A stretch of DNA of 64,000 nt. It comes from Fonticula alba (taxonomy: Eukaryota; Opisthokonta; Rotosphaerida; Fonticulaceae). Position 1 is the first letter of the stretch. Each line of letters starts with the position of its first letter. Under the pieces are notes generated by a model. The model was not told where the DNA came from. It ran no database searches and worked only from the letters and a program-made list of their open reading frames with translations. The position numbers were made by a program, and so were the translations under genes. This document shows positions 1 to 11,720 of the stretch, piece by piece. Where the stretch lies: assembly GCF_000388065.1 (NCBI RefSeq), contig NW_009242974.1:2997467-3061466 (forward strand). Reading direction: 5' to 3'.

Positions 1-3000
1 GGGGGCGGCTGGTCGGGTTGGGTGGCCCCTTTTTCCGGCGTGCAGCCTGGCGAAAAGTCCTGCGGCCTGGCAAGGGGCCGCAAGTGTGTCTATCTGTCTG
101 TGTTTCTGTCTGTATTTCTGTCGGTGTCTGTGTCTGTGTCCCCGGCACTCGCGCGCAGGCGGGAACTCAGGCGTGCGAGCGCCCGTGTACGGGCGTGGGC
201 CGGCCCGCCCCCAGGAGAACGCCCGGGCCCGGGTCAGATGCCCACCCCGGCCATGAGGCCAACAGGGCACCCCCACCCCGACGGGGCCCAGGCTCTGGGT
301 GTCTGAGCCACCCTGGCCGTCCGGCGCACCCGGCGTCGCTCACGCCCTCGGGCCTTCCGGGGACCCGACCCATCTAGCGTGGAGAGGGGGGCGGGGGTCA
401 TAGCGGCCGAGACTTCCAAGCATGGCTCGCAATACACGCCAGGAATGGCCGCCGGGGAGGGGGCCCTCGGCCGGACCGCGCGAGAACGCGCGTGGGAGAG
501 GGGGCCAGGCAGACGCATTCCGCCGTTGTCCGTTCTCGCGCCATGCCTCCGGGCTCGGCGGCCATGCGCCGGTCGAAAAGAGAGCAGCCTCACTCGACGG
601 CCCTTGGTATAAATAAAATAATAACACCCGCCGGCCTCGAGCGCATGCAGCCGCCGCCGGTCACCGGAGGGAGGCCACCGATGGCCCCGACACTTTCCGG
701 GGCACGCCCTGGCCTGCGGGACCGCCCCGGGTGGCTGGCCGCGGCCAGCCACCCGGGGCCCCTATGAAACACACCCCCTCCCCTGCGCGGCCGGGCCGGC
801 GAGGCTCCGACGTGTCCCATGTGCGCCGATGACAACCGGCGTCGAGGGGCGGCCGAGAATACAAGTGGACCCCGGGCACTGGAAGAGATTACTCGGGAGA
901 ACCGAGTCGAAGTTCTTCCGAATGTGCCCGGCCACATGGAGGCCGGGCGGTCGTACGATGCACACCGCGAGCCGATCATCCGTCCAGATGGTGTCACGCA
1001 TAAAATGACATAGATCACGCGATCCAGATGGGGGCTCCTGGGACCGTCGTGCCTTCCGCTCCCCTCGCGGGAGGACGCGCCTGTCTGGTGCGGCTCCTTC
1101 GCTAACGCCCCGAGGGGGATCAGTCTGCTTATCAGGCTTGATCGTCGGCCCGATTGCCATCCAATGGTTGACTTTGGAGCAGTGAGCATTGGTCTGGGCA
1201 TCCGGCTCCGGTCCGGGTCGACGAAGGGGTGGCCGGGCTTCAGCAATGCCTATGCCGCTGGGGGGGGGGGGGGTACTCTGCCGCGGCGATTCGCCAGTGT
1301 GGGGAGGGGGGGACCTCCGCATGTTGCTTTCCGGCCTCGGCCGGAGCCTGGCAGGCAGCATGCCGCACCCCGGTCCTCCTTACTCGGGGGGTCACATTGC
1401 ACTTGTGGATGGTCGTCACTTTGGGATGGCTGCCGATTGCAGGTGGCCCCGACAAGGCCCTCCCTTCCCAGGGACACATCCGCTGCAGGGCCCTCCCCTT
1501 CATCAAGCAAGCGAGTGCGTGTGCTGGCGCGGTGGTCGATTGATCCTTACCCACCTGGGTGCGAAACTACCACTATCGGCCACCTCGGTGGGATACCCAT
1601 CGAGCCGTGCCGTGGTCCAGCCCGGCGGGCCTCCCCGACCGCGCGCGCGCGCGCGCGCCTCCTTCGGCCTGTCTGACGAGCGAGTAGTGCCGGACTGGAG
1701 CCGGGCGAAAAGGCGGAGGGTGCCAAGGAGCCAGAGAGACCTTGACTCGGCCGAAAAAAAGGGGCCGAGTGGCAATGCGGGGGAGAGAAAATGCCGGCAA
1801 GATGGCCACGGCACAAGATGCTGGCTGTGCAACCGCCTGGCATCTCCTTTCGGCGCGGGTCATGCGAAGGGGACATCCCTCGGCCGATCCTCCAGCCGAA
1901 TGTCAGGGCCAGCGGCCCGGCTGAGATGGCTAACAAGAAAGTCCTTTGTCTCACCTGATCCAACTACCTCCACATGATTCCGATCATAACCCCGAGTTAA
2001 GCACTAACTCGAGCCCTCTTTCTCAGGTAACCCCTATCCTGTGGGGGAGGCCCCGGTCGAGCCGAGCCACTCTTGGCCCCCTACCCCCCGAGGGGGCCCG
2101 GTCGGGCCGGGCCCGTGCTGCTGAGAGGCTCACAGGCGGCCAGATCGCCACCCGGAAGCGTACTCATGAAACCCGTCACCATTCGTGGCGCCTTTCCCCC
2201 GCTGTCAGAGTGCCGATCGATGGCCAATCTTTGTACGCAGGGGGGGGGGGACCCTGGGGCCGGGATGTTTACCTGGCTGACACTCCACACGCGGCCCCCT
2301 TCGCCCCATAATCAGTCGGAAGAAGTGGCTGACGATCCTCGATGGGGCAACCATCCCGGGGGTGTGAGCCCCGCCTCCCAGGCAGAAGTCGACCCCACCC
2401 CCTGCCCCTCGGGTGCCCTTCCTGGCGACACATGGCTCCCAGCACTGATCTCTTGATGGAGCGTCACCCGGGAGCAGCCTCGGCAGGACTCTTTCGAGCA
2501 GAAGCAAGCAAGGGCCACCCTGTGTACGGAGGCATCGACCGAACGCGCGGAGTCCAGCGCCGACCGACCGCGCGACAGCATGCATGGCTGCTGGCGGATG
2601 GTTGTTTGATTTCTTGTCATATGGAACCGGGGTGTCCTGGCTGGTCGTCAGCTGGGAGAAGCCTTCGCCCGCCCCACTGTGCCGAGTGTTGGGTGAGGGG
2701 AGGTCCCTTCGAACGGAGTATTTCCGCCCACACTGCCCAACATAAAAGGCGGCCGCGCCGTGGCGGAGGGAAATCCCGCCTGAGATGCATAGAAATCCTC
2801 CTCATTTCCGGAATCCCCTTTGGTGAAAGTACGTCGGTCCTTTTGCCCGGCCTGGCCCCGGGTCCCCCCGGAATTGAGGATCGTTCGAATGGGCGCCTTC
2901 AAGCGCACGGGGAGGCTTCTTGCCTACATCCCCGCGCACCCACGACCTTCCCCCCCCCCCGTCCAAGGTGTAATTTGGGCCGATCTCCGCCGGGGACCGG

Positions 3001-6000
3001 CTCGTGCCCATGTCTCCGGGGGCCATTGGCAGGCAAGACGCGACATGCGATCGCGTGTTGTGGACCCCCGGTTTGGATGAATGCGTCGCTCGCTGTCCTT
3101 GAGTGTCGCCCTTGGGCGATGCCTATGTGTCATTCTCTCCTTAGCTGACATGCCTCGCGCTCACCTCGGCCTAGGTGACTTTCCGCCATGGGAATCATCT
3201 CGGCTGCGCGACGCGCCTCGCTTGGTCTTTTCGTGCCGGGCCGAGGCTTCCTTCGCGCCTTCGGCTCGGCGGCACAGCAATCCGGCGCCATGAAAAAGGG
3301 GGCCCTCCACTCTGCGCATGACACCCCGAGGCAGCCCCAGCCCCACCGCCGGGAGCGCTCGGATGACCCGATCCAGCGTCCGGGCTACCAAGGGCCGATG
3401 GGCGCCGCAGCGGAGACCCAGTCCCGGTCACATGGCAGCCAACCCGGGGGAGCCCCAATCGGGGTCTCGCGCCATTCTGGCTCGCAGTCGGCCCAAAGCG
3501 ATCCAAAGCCGAGCGGCACGCACGGGGAGCATGGTCTTCGGGATGAACAGGATCGACTGCCGGCTGGCCCTGCGGGGCGCGTCAGCGAATCGACATAGAA
3601 CACCCCCAAGCCGGGGGCGTCGCAATGCCGATGGCCGAAGGAGCTTCCTCCGTCAGTGAGAGAGAGAGAGCCAGGGATCTGCTCCTGGGGTCTGTCCCGG
3701 CATTCGGGGGCGCCGCCGGAAATCAACAGGTTCCTCCATTCGTGGAGGAGAGTCTTGGTCGCCATCAAGAGTTGACGTTGCCGAATGTGAGCCGGGCGTG
3801 CAGGTATCTTGGAGGATGAAAAGGATGGGCATTCGCACGCTTTCGGTGGATGGCGCTCATCGGAGGGAGGTAGCTGTGCACCCATCGCCGCTGGGCCATA
3901 TCGACATCCGGCCCGCACGCTCCTTCCACAGGGGGGATCAGCCAATCCTGGAACCGGGCGAAGCATGCGCGACGCACGGCGATCTGATGTTGACGTGTCA
4001 TTGCGGGCTTCTTCAGGCCCGATGAGGGGATGCGTGAGCGCTTTAGGACGATGGCTGGCGGCACACACCCTTGAGCGTTCTTTCTTGCTCCCTTTTCGGC
4101 ATTGTGGCCTGCCTGTTGTAGGCCAATCTCGCGGGACCGTCGCCACATTTGCCATCCTCCCCTTCAGGAATATGACCCAGCAACGTTCGATCCTCCCATC
4201 GCGAGCGAGATGCATGTGCTCGAGTGTCTGTCTAAAGGGGGCCGTCGTTCGAGCGGGGGGGTGCTTTCGTTGAAACGCCAGTGGCATGGCCTGCAAGTGG
4301 GCTATCTGAAGGCTGCAGGGCTTGCAGGCAAATGGGAGGGCAGGCGAGGGGAGGAAATGATCGGCGTCAAGGCAGCCACATACGGCCGTGCCAAGAGTGG
4401 ACCCCTCCTGAGCGTCGAAAAAAAAGAAGCGAAAGGGCAAGGGCCATGGGTCGGAGGATACACAAGCTCGCGTCTGTGACAGTCGGCAAGTCCACACGTT
4501 GGAGGAGACACACGCGGGAGGAGGAGCGGGCTCGGGCTTGGCGGGAGGCGCGACCCAGGAAGGAATATGGACTGTTGGAAAGGACGGAGGCCCCGTGCGG
4601 CGTCGAGCCCCGTAGGATGCGAGGCGGATGTCCGGGACTGGTGGGGTAATGCATGCCACGGTTTGCGCGTATGCCTGAACGAGGGCACCCGGCTGCACCC
4701 TAGACTGGCACCACGACATGACATAAAGGTGAAGCGGCTGGCCGGGCCCAGAGCGAACGAGTCTTCATGAAATGGGCCAAAGCCTCGCGCTTCGGCGAAA
4801 GCGCACGTCGGCGACCCACAGTGACAGCCAGAAGTCGGAGAACCTGGGGGGTGTTAGAGGGACCAGGATGGGGCTGTACCTGTGACTCCACGGCATGCAC
4901 TCATAAATGGCGAGATCCGTGCCTCGAGAAAAGAGGGGCCATTGGGCTGCAAGTTGCCGACGTCATGGCAGCAAGCGCTTGCCTTTGGGTGCCGAGGTCT
5001 TGTTCGGAAGGGAAAGTCGGATCTCTGGGCGACCGAGGAGGCCCCCCCTGGCGGTCGAGGGGAGAGTCCGAGCTCGGGGGCTTTTTTCAGCGGATTCCTT
5101 TTGTTGTTGACCCAAGTGATCACACACACACACACACACAGGGCCACACGAAAACCCGGGCTGGATGATATATGCGGAGACGCCGAAATCGAGATGCTCG
5201 TCGCTCGTTTGCCAGACCCGATTGCGGGCCCATCTTTTCGGGGGCAATGGCTCTCGGAGGAGGGGGGGGAGGTGAAGCCGTCCCTGCCAGCACAGCACTG
5301 GCTCCACTTTCTGGGCAAGGGCCAATCCATAGCATGGGGGCCGGCGCACATAACCCCGCTCGAGGTGTTCCGGTGTCCAGAGGAAGGGCCCCGCCAGGCC
5401 GAAGGCCCCGCGCGTGGTGGGGTATCTCGGCCATGCCTGCCAGCATGTCGAGTCGACTTGTCGTCACGGCAAAGCGCATGGCCACCGGAAGGGGGTGAAG
5501 CTGCTCGAGACAAGTCGGTCTCCTGTGTTCAGCCGCGCCAAGTGCGGCGTCGAAACCGGAGTGCCGGACATCCACCGTTGGAAGGGTGACGCTCTCGGTG
5601 CGATGTTTCCACCGATCACGGCAAGGGCACACACCAGGGCTTCAGGAGGGAGACAAGCGGGGAACACCTTCCCCCCTCGCACGTCGGCGGTGTGGAAATG
5701 GGCGTGCGCCTTTCGGGTCGCGCGCGCGACCGACGAGCCAGTCGCACTCGCTGGATGGATGAATATACCAGCTCGAGCTCAAGCGCGAGAATGGCCCGGC
5801 CCTCCGGGGCAGCCTCTCCCCGCGATCATCGCCGCGCCCAGACACCGTCCCGGGCGCTCCAAGACATGCACAGCGAAGGTGACTCCTTGCCAAGAAGCCC
5901 CACGCCATGGCTCATGGCAAGTGCCAGCGGATTGGCCTGCCGGGGGTCTTGCTGGCTGGTCACTCTGCGGTCGCCGTCGGGGAGATGCCCCCCCCCGTCG

Positions 6001-6837
6001 GCGTTTTCCTGGAGAGCCGCTCGCGGGTCGAACACGCTTCGGCAGATGTTCATGGCCTGTGACCCCGAGCTTTTGTTGTTGCTGTTGCTGTTGACCTTCC
6101 GCCGGGGCCGGGGCGGTCGCCGGCCGGGAGCTTGCGAGTGGGGCCGGAGACTTCGGCCAGGCGGGCCGCCGGGGCCTGGACTCCTACTCGAGGACAAGAA
6201 CCAGACTCTTGAGAATGGCATTTCCTGGAAGCAGGCATCTCCAAGGGGTCGGTCTGCTGTGCCAGGGGCGTTGTGGCGGGGCTCCCTTGAGAGAATGTCG
6301 CCCCCTTCGAGGGTGAACATTCTTAGGGAGATCGGGCTTGGGGCGATCAGCATCTGGTCTGCCTGGTGGAGTTGCGTCTGACGAAGGGTCCCACAAGAAG
6401 GGGCTAAAAAGATGCTCGCCATCGCGCCCAGGGGCAGGGGAGAACCTTGGCGCCGATGCCCAAACGCACGGGTAGCCTCTCGATCTGGGCGGTGGCCTTG
6501 CCCGGGGACGGATGCGAGTGCGGGGGGGGGGGGGGGGGTGGACGTCCTCTGCGGGCTGGGCACCCCTCTCCGCGGGCTGGGCACCCCCAGGCGAAGAACG
6601 AATGGGCCTGCGAGCCCCGGGCAAGGCGGGGAGGACAAGCGCAGGGAGAGGGGGAAATGTGGAAATGGCCCGGAGGACGGGCGGCGAGAAGAGCGAATGA
6701 AGGGCCACCGGGCCGGGAGGGGGGGGGGGCGTGTTGCGTCCGGCACAATGGTCCAAGTACCTTTCTTCCACGTTCTCCCTTCTCCCATTATTTTCTCTTG
6801 CTCCTTTTCTCCCTCGCACCTTGCTGGCTTTCGCAAC
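1..6837. other. Intergenic, no supported gene
   Basis: I see no coding region I can defend here. Long stop-free frames exist on both strands but their translations are Pro/Arg/Gly/Ala-rich, lack domains, and shift composition without boundaries, as expected by chance at this GC content. Notable simple sequence: (GC)9 at 1641-1658 and (CA)10 at 5121-5140. A less GC-rich island near 1925-2030 holds a 7-bp hairpin (1993-2011) followed by a pyrimidine-rich tract ending in CAG, which resembles a 3' splice site, but no exon could be read downstream of it. Confidence 0.6.
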
Positions 6838-7881
6838 ATGATAGGCCGCTCGATGGCGCCGGTCCACCGGACCTTGATCTTGGCCGTGCTCTTGACTGTG
6901 GCCCTGGCCGGGGCACTGCGTGTGACGCGTGCATCGGACGGATCGTCCGCCTGCAAGCCCGGCGAGTATGTGCCCCCCGGGGGGGAGGCCCCATGCGCCA
7001 CCTGCGACACAAGCTGCTGGACCTGCTTCGACGGCGCGGACTTGTGCACATCTTGCCCTCTGGGCGCCGCGGTGGACCGGGCCTGGCTGCGCCCCGACAC
7101 CGGGGAGTGCATGGCCACCTGTCCCAGAGAGGGGTTTGTGCCGGTGGAGCACACGGCGGGATCGGGCCGCGCGTGCCTGGCCTGTCCGGAGGGGTGTACC
7201 TCCTGCTCGGTGCCGGAGGATGCCCCCCCGTGTGGCCTTGACCCGGCCGGCGTGCTCACCTGCCCCAAGGTGACCTGCCACCAGTGCGCGGATGGCCTGC
7301 TGCTGCTTGATGGGTCCTCGTGTGTGACATCCTGCCCGGCGACCAGGTACTACACGGACCATGAGGCGCGGTTTTCCCCGGTGCCGGCGTGCCTCCGGTG
7401 TGCTCCCATGTGTGACGCGTGCTCCGGGCTCGGGTCTGAGAAGTGCACCGCCGGCCTGCAGGCCGTCATCAATGCCAGCGTCGGTACGAGAACAGCGCGG
7501 CATGCCTGCGGGACATCGACATGTTGGCTTTGGCTGGCCCCTCCCCCCCCCCCTTCACACCCCACTGTCATCGGCGTCCTGACCCTCTCCCTCCCCCCCC
7601 TTGGCCCGCCTTGTGTTCTCCTCCTCGAATGCCCGCCCTGCCGGCCGACAGTGGTCATTATGAGCATCCTTCTCGCGGTCATGGGGACCTTCTTCGTTGG
7701 ATCCGTGGTGGCCATGATCATCATGCGGCATCTGAATCAGCAGCGCCGGAAGCGGAAAGCCCCCCCGGCTGCGGAGGCACCCTCCTCGGGAAAGGTTGAC
7801 TCCGACCGGTCCCGGCGCATGGCACCTCGCAAGGGGCCTTCGGATGAGGCGATCCCCATGGACATGCTGCTGCCTCGATGA
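6838..7881 (+). CDS. Small cysteine-rich (furin-like) single-pass membrane protein
   Basis: Predicted 291-residue protein from two exons, 6838-7483 and 7652-7881. The intron (7484-7651, donor GTACGA, acceptor GACAG after a C/T-rich tract) is a multiple of three long, so the frame also reads through it, but splicing removes a Pro-rich insert and joins the ectodomain directly to a clean hydrophobic helix (VVIMSILLAVMGTFFVGSVV, about residues 216-240). An N-terminal signal peptide (LILAVLLTVALAGAL) is followed by CxxC/CxxxC furin-like repeats (about residues 38-205). The cytoplasmic tail is Arg/Lys-rich and ends in SDEAIPMDMLLPR. Start chosen at the first Met after a pyrimidine-rich leader; a second Met lies at 6853. 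The tail motif matches the juxtamembrane segment of the receptor kinase at 26.2-35.9 kb, but no kinase follows. Likely a plasma-membrane surface protein; ligand unknown. Confidence 0.85.
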   Translation: MIGRSMAPVHRTLILAVLLTVALAGALRVTRASDGSSACKPGEYVPPGGEAPCATCDTSCWTCFDGADLCTSCPLGAAVDRAWLRPDTGECMATCPREGFVPVEHTAGSGRACLACPEGCTSCSVPEDAPPCGLDPAGVLTCPKVTCHQCADGLLLLDGSSCVTSCPATRYYTDHEARFSPVPACLRCAPMCDACSGLGSEKCTAGLQAVINASVGTRTARHACGTSTCWLWLAPPPPPSHPTVIGVLTLSLPPLGPPCVLLLECPPCRPTVVIMSILLAVMGTFFVGSVVAMIIMRHLNQQRRKRKAPPAAEAPSSGKVDSDRSRRMAPRKGPSDEAIPMDMLLPR

Positions 7882-10800
7882 GCTGCATCCGAATAACCTG
7901 CCTGCATGTTTCTTGCCCATTGGTGACCGGCATTGGCCTCCCTTCGCCGGGCCTGCCTCGGCTGCCGGTCGACGGGCCCGGGGGGGGGAGGGGGGGGGGG
8001 TCGCCGCGCGACTTACCTTCAGAGGATATCCCGTCAGAAGGGGCCGGGGTGGATGGGGCTACACCGAGCGAGGCGGCCAAAGGGCAGGGGCCCCAGGCGG
8101 GAAGACGAGGAGAGGGAGCCCTGCCGGGGGGAAAGTGTCTAGCGGAGTGGCTCTGCGGGGTGGCGTCCGGTGGCCCAGCACGTTCAATGGCCCTTGGCCG
8201 GGCCTTTCCGGGTCAGTACATTCCGCCTGGCAGTCGGGCCCGCCGCTCCGAACGAAGAGGGCAGTCGTCGGCGCCCATCCAGGCAGATGGGGACCCCGCG
8301 AAGGGAGACCGGGTTTGTTTTTTATTTTATTTTCAGCCCCCCCCCCCTCCTCCCTACAGCCCCATTACTGGGGGGCATTTGAGGAAACTCCCCTGGCAGG
8401 GGTGGGGGTCACAAGCGCCGGTCGGTATTTGCCCGTGTGGGAATGAATCCCCCTCCCCCCGGACTGGCATGTCAGCAGGAGTGCATCCCTGGAGCAACCC
8501 GCCGCGGGCTTCGTTGATGAGCTTGCACATGCCGCGGACTTGGAGGGGGGGGGGGGAGGGCGGGGACATTGGTTTCCGGCGATACCGGTCTATCGTGCGG
8601 AGGATGAAGAATAAGCCTTGGGGCGGCCAAACATCCGGCTACCTCGAGGGGGGGCGGTATTTGTACTTGGCGCCCGGGCCCAGGGATAAGGGGGCCGTAG
8701 TCCTGGCCAAACACGATGGATGCATGCACGGACGCATGGCACTCGGCTGACGGTCGGACAGCGGCAAATGGTTTATTTTTTCACACGCCTCGCATGGCAA
8801 GCCAGGGGAGGGGACATAAACATGCCCCCCCTGGGGAAGTCGAGCGCGCGGCCAAGGGGAGGGCACCTGCAGACGCACCGGCAGGAGGTGGGCCACCCGG
8901 CCCGGGGGCACTAAGCCAAGCCAAGAGCAGGGGTCTTCGGCAAGAGCGGCACCGAAGTCGCATCCCTCGACCCGGGTGCGAGGCCGGCATGCTGATGTCA
9001 AACTACCGCCAGGAAAGCCGCCCTTCTGGGCCGTCCGTCAGTCGGGCTTCGGGCTATTGGGGGGGGGGGGGGGGTCGTATGCACGGGGCACATGTTTTTG
9101 TCTTCTCAACAGCGGGACATCCGCCCAAAAAAGGGCTAATGATATTCCCACTTTTTGAGGCGCGCACGACGCTTCGCTCGGCCCGGTGCGCTGGCTGTTC
9201 GTGAGCCCCGGTCCGTTGGTGTTTCGTCGCGTCCCCTCCTCCGTGCCGAGACCCGCCCCGGTCCCCGAGCCGCGGGACTGTGGGCTAGCCAAGTGCTTGG
9301 CTCGGGGCGGGTGGGCTCCCCCCTGTGGGCGTCTCCGCCGATGAGCGGGCAAGCCAACATGCTCTCCCGCACCCCCCCCCCTCTGGATCTCGCCCCGCTC
9401 TGTGTCTGTGCCTCGGCGATGTGCTCCGAGTGTTCTTCGCTTGGTGCCCCTTTGTCAGGGGCCATTCGGGTCCATGCGGGGGATCGGTCGATCGGGGGCG
9501 GTGGGCTCCGCGACCATGGCCCCTCCCCCTGCCGGGGGGCCGACTCACGGCGGCCGGCCACTCGCCGAGCGCGGCATGGGCGCCCCAACAGCCTGGGGCA
9601 GGCGCGCCTGTCGGTGGTTCCCCGCCGGGTCGGCGATGCCCTTGTTGCCGGGCACCGACTGGCAGGCAGGTGGGCGTCTCCGGTGGAGTTTTTTTTTGTC
9701 TTGAGCATGGGCGAGTCATCCACCCTGGCGGGTGTGCTGTTTTCCGTGTGGGCTCACCGGACAGCATCGGATTCCAAGCCCACCCGGATATTGGCGGGCC
9801 CGGGCTCTTGCCATTGGTGGCGATGCGGACGTGCGTGTCGGCCGGGCCATTCGGCTGCCATTGTCCGAGTGCTCTCTGGCCGAACACGATCGGCTTCTGC
9901 TCGTCAGGTGGTGCCTCCACATGACAGCGTCCGCGGTCCCAGGGGCGCCGTGCGACGGGGTCTCGCTGCCGGCCGGTAGTGGCGCACCAGGCCGAGGGGG
10001 CTGTTGGCCTGGCATTCGGGCCTCCCAGTTCGACGCTCAGCGTGGGCCCGGCGCCACACGGCCGTGGCCATGGTGGCTTGTTGATCGGATAATGAGTGGG
10101 GTGCGCCCAAAAAAAAAAAACATCGGTTGGGCCGCTGGCTGGGCTTGTTCCCGAAGGCCGGAATTTTCGGTGTGCCGCTCGGGCAGAGCCGATCTGGCGT
10201 TTGGGCTTCGGAGTGCCGCCTTTGATGACGCGCGACTGGGCGCTGGCCCGCATGGCCACCAACAGAACGGGCCATTTTTACCTCTGCTTGTCTCCCATGC
10301 GATGGGGAGCGTGCACCACCCAGCCCGGTGGGCCTGCTGCCGAGGGGCCGGCGCAGCCAGCTTGTCGGCGGTCTCTGAGCTGACCAAGGCCTCGAGGACG
10401 GGGCTGGCCTGCTGGAGGGCCGGGCCGGCCCTGGTGGGTCTGTCGTGTCTCCCGCGAGCAGGGCTGGCATAGGACCATCTGCGAGTGGAGCATGTCCGTG
10501 CCGGGGGGAAAAAAAACCCTGTCCTTGGGATGAGCCTGGTAGTTGCCCTGCCTTGCGCCATGGGACGACCTGCGCCTGGCATCCAGCCTCGGGCATCCCC
10601 CATGCCCACGCCCTTGGGACAGGGCTGGCAGCGGCGTGGGTAGCGAGGTCGGCTGTGGCCGAGAGCCAGGCCACCAGGCACTGGCTGGCGCGATTGTCGG
10701 GCGCGAGGGGGGGGGGGGGGGGGGGGGGCAGCGATCCTGGGCGACATCCGTCCTACGGGTAAGAAGCGTTGACGTATGTCTCGCAGAAAGCTGGCAGCCC

Positions 10801-11632
10801 CCGCTTCGCATGGGGTTCGCATGACCACGGCACCCTATCGGAGGCTGCCGCGCTGGCGGGTCGACGAGCTGCGAGGACTTGAAGTGCCCACTTCCGGCTG
10901 GACCGGCAGCCAGGCCCGGACGGATGGTGTTGCTCGCGCTGGGTACCATCCTGGCAGAAGTCATCCATTGGCCTGGCGCGTTCAGGGGAGGGGGGTCCCG
11001 GTTTCGGGGGGTCTGTCCGCCTGTGGGGAATCTCGGCCATTGGCTTGGCCCTGCAAGGGGGCGCGATTTTGATCATGCTCGGGGGTGTCGGGACCATGTG
11101 TGGACGCCGGGTGGGCGGGCCGCCGACCCATCCGGGGCAGCGACCTCGCAGGAGTGCGGGGCCTGCAGTCGACCGGCCGAAACGGCAGTTCGCAGGTGGG
11201 GCGCGGGCGCGAGGCCCACAGCCATGCTGATGGTAAGGTGGCCCCGTGTGAGCACTACTGGTGTCGAATGGTGGGATCCTTCCACCGGGGCCTCTCCAGC
11301 GCACACTCCGAGAGCCCACCAATCGGGGCCCTGTCCGCTCGAAGCACCAGCACCCGACGAGAGAGGCCATGTCTGCCGGCCCGAAAACCGGCGAGGGCCA
11401 GGGGGATGCCGGGGGGACGGCTGCCGAAAAAAAGGCTTGGCACCCTTGGTCTTCGTCGAGTGTCGGTGGTCCGCGTGCAACAACGCAGCCACAAGGCCGC
11501 TGACTGCCCCCCCTCTCTCGTCTGCCGAGACCCCGTCGTGTGCTGGCCCCGCCCCGGGGCGGCAGGAGGGGGGCCTGCGCAATGCGGGCACACAGAACGC
11601 CAGCCAAGGCATGTTGATCGCGGGCACGCTAC
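7882..11632. other. Intergenic, no supported gene
   Basis: No gene could be supported. The stretch downstream of the cysteine-rich gene was checked for kinase exons (glycine loop, AxK, HxD, DxG) and none was seen. It contains many homopolymer runs, including 22 G at 10707-10728 and A runs near 10110 and 10510. Open frames change strand and composition without pattern. Confidence 0.55.
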
Positions 11633-11637
11633 AAAAA
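11633..11637 (-). terminator. RNA polymerase III terminator of tRNA-Lys
   Basis: T5 on the minus strand, 10 bases past the 3' end of the tRNA. Confidence 0.75.
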
Positions 11638-11647
11638 GAAGGAAGAT

Positions 11648-11720
11648 AGCCCACTGTGGGGCTCGAACCCACGACCCTGGGATTAAGAGTCCCATGCTCT
11701 ACCAACTGAGCTAAACAGGC
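11648..11720 (-). tRNA. tRNA-Lys(CTT), copy 1
   Basis: 73-nt intronless cloverleaf on the minus strand. D-arm TAGCTCAGTTGGTAGAGCA, anticodon loop CTCTTAA with anticodon CTT, variable arm AGGTC-type, T-arm GTGGGTTCGAGCCCCAC. The acceptor stem GCCTGTT pairs with AGTGGGC with several G-U pairs; the discriminator base is T. The A and B boxes are intact and a T5 terminator follows. Identical over all 73 bases to the copy at 24279-24351. Confidence 0.97.

Noticed and set aside
3385-4719. 444-codon stop-free frame on the minus strand
   Set aside because: A few stretches looked vaguely like retroelement sequence (ARDGRIERCW), but no motif series could be followed in order.
5826-7503. Frames of 440-480 codons antisense to the small cysteine-rich gene
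   Set aside because: Antisense shadows of a supported gene, with low-complexity Pro/Arg sequence.
7484-7651. Reading the 168-base Pro-rich insert as coding in the small cysteine-rich protein
   Set aside because: It has donor, pyrimidine tract and acceptor; removal restores a clean TM helix directly after the ectodomain.
11073-11714. Open frames of about 210 codons on both strands spanning the tRNA-Lys gene
   Set aside because: They run through the tRNA and its flanks; the tRNA explains the conserved sequence.
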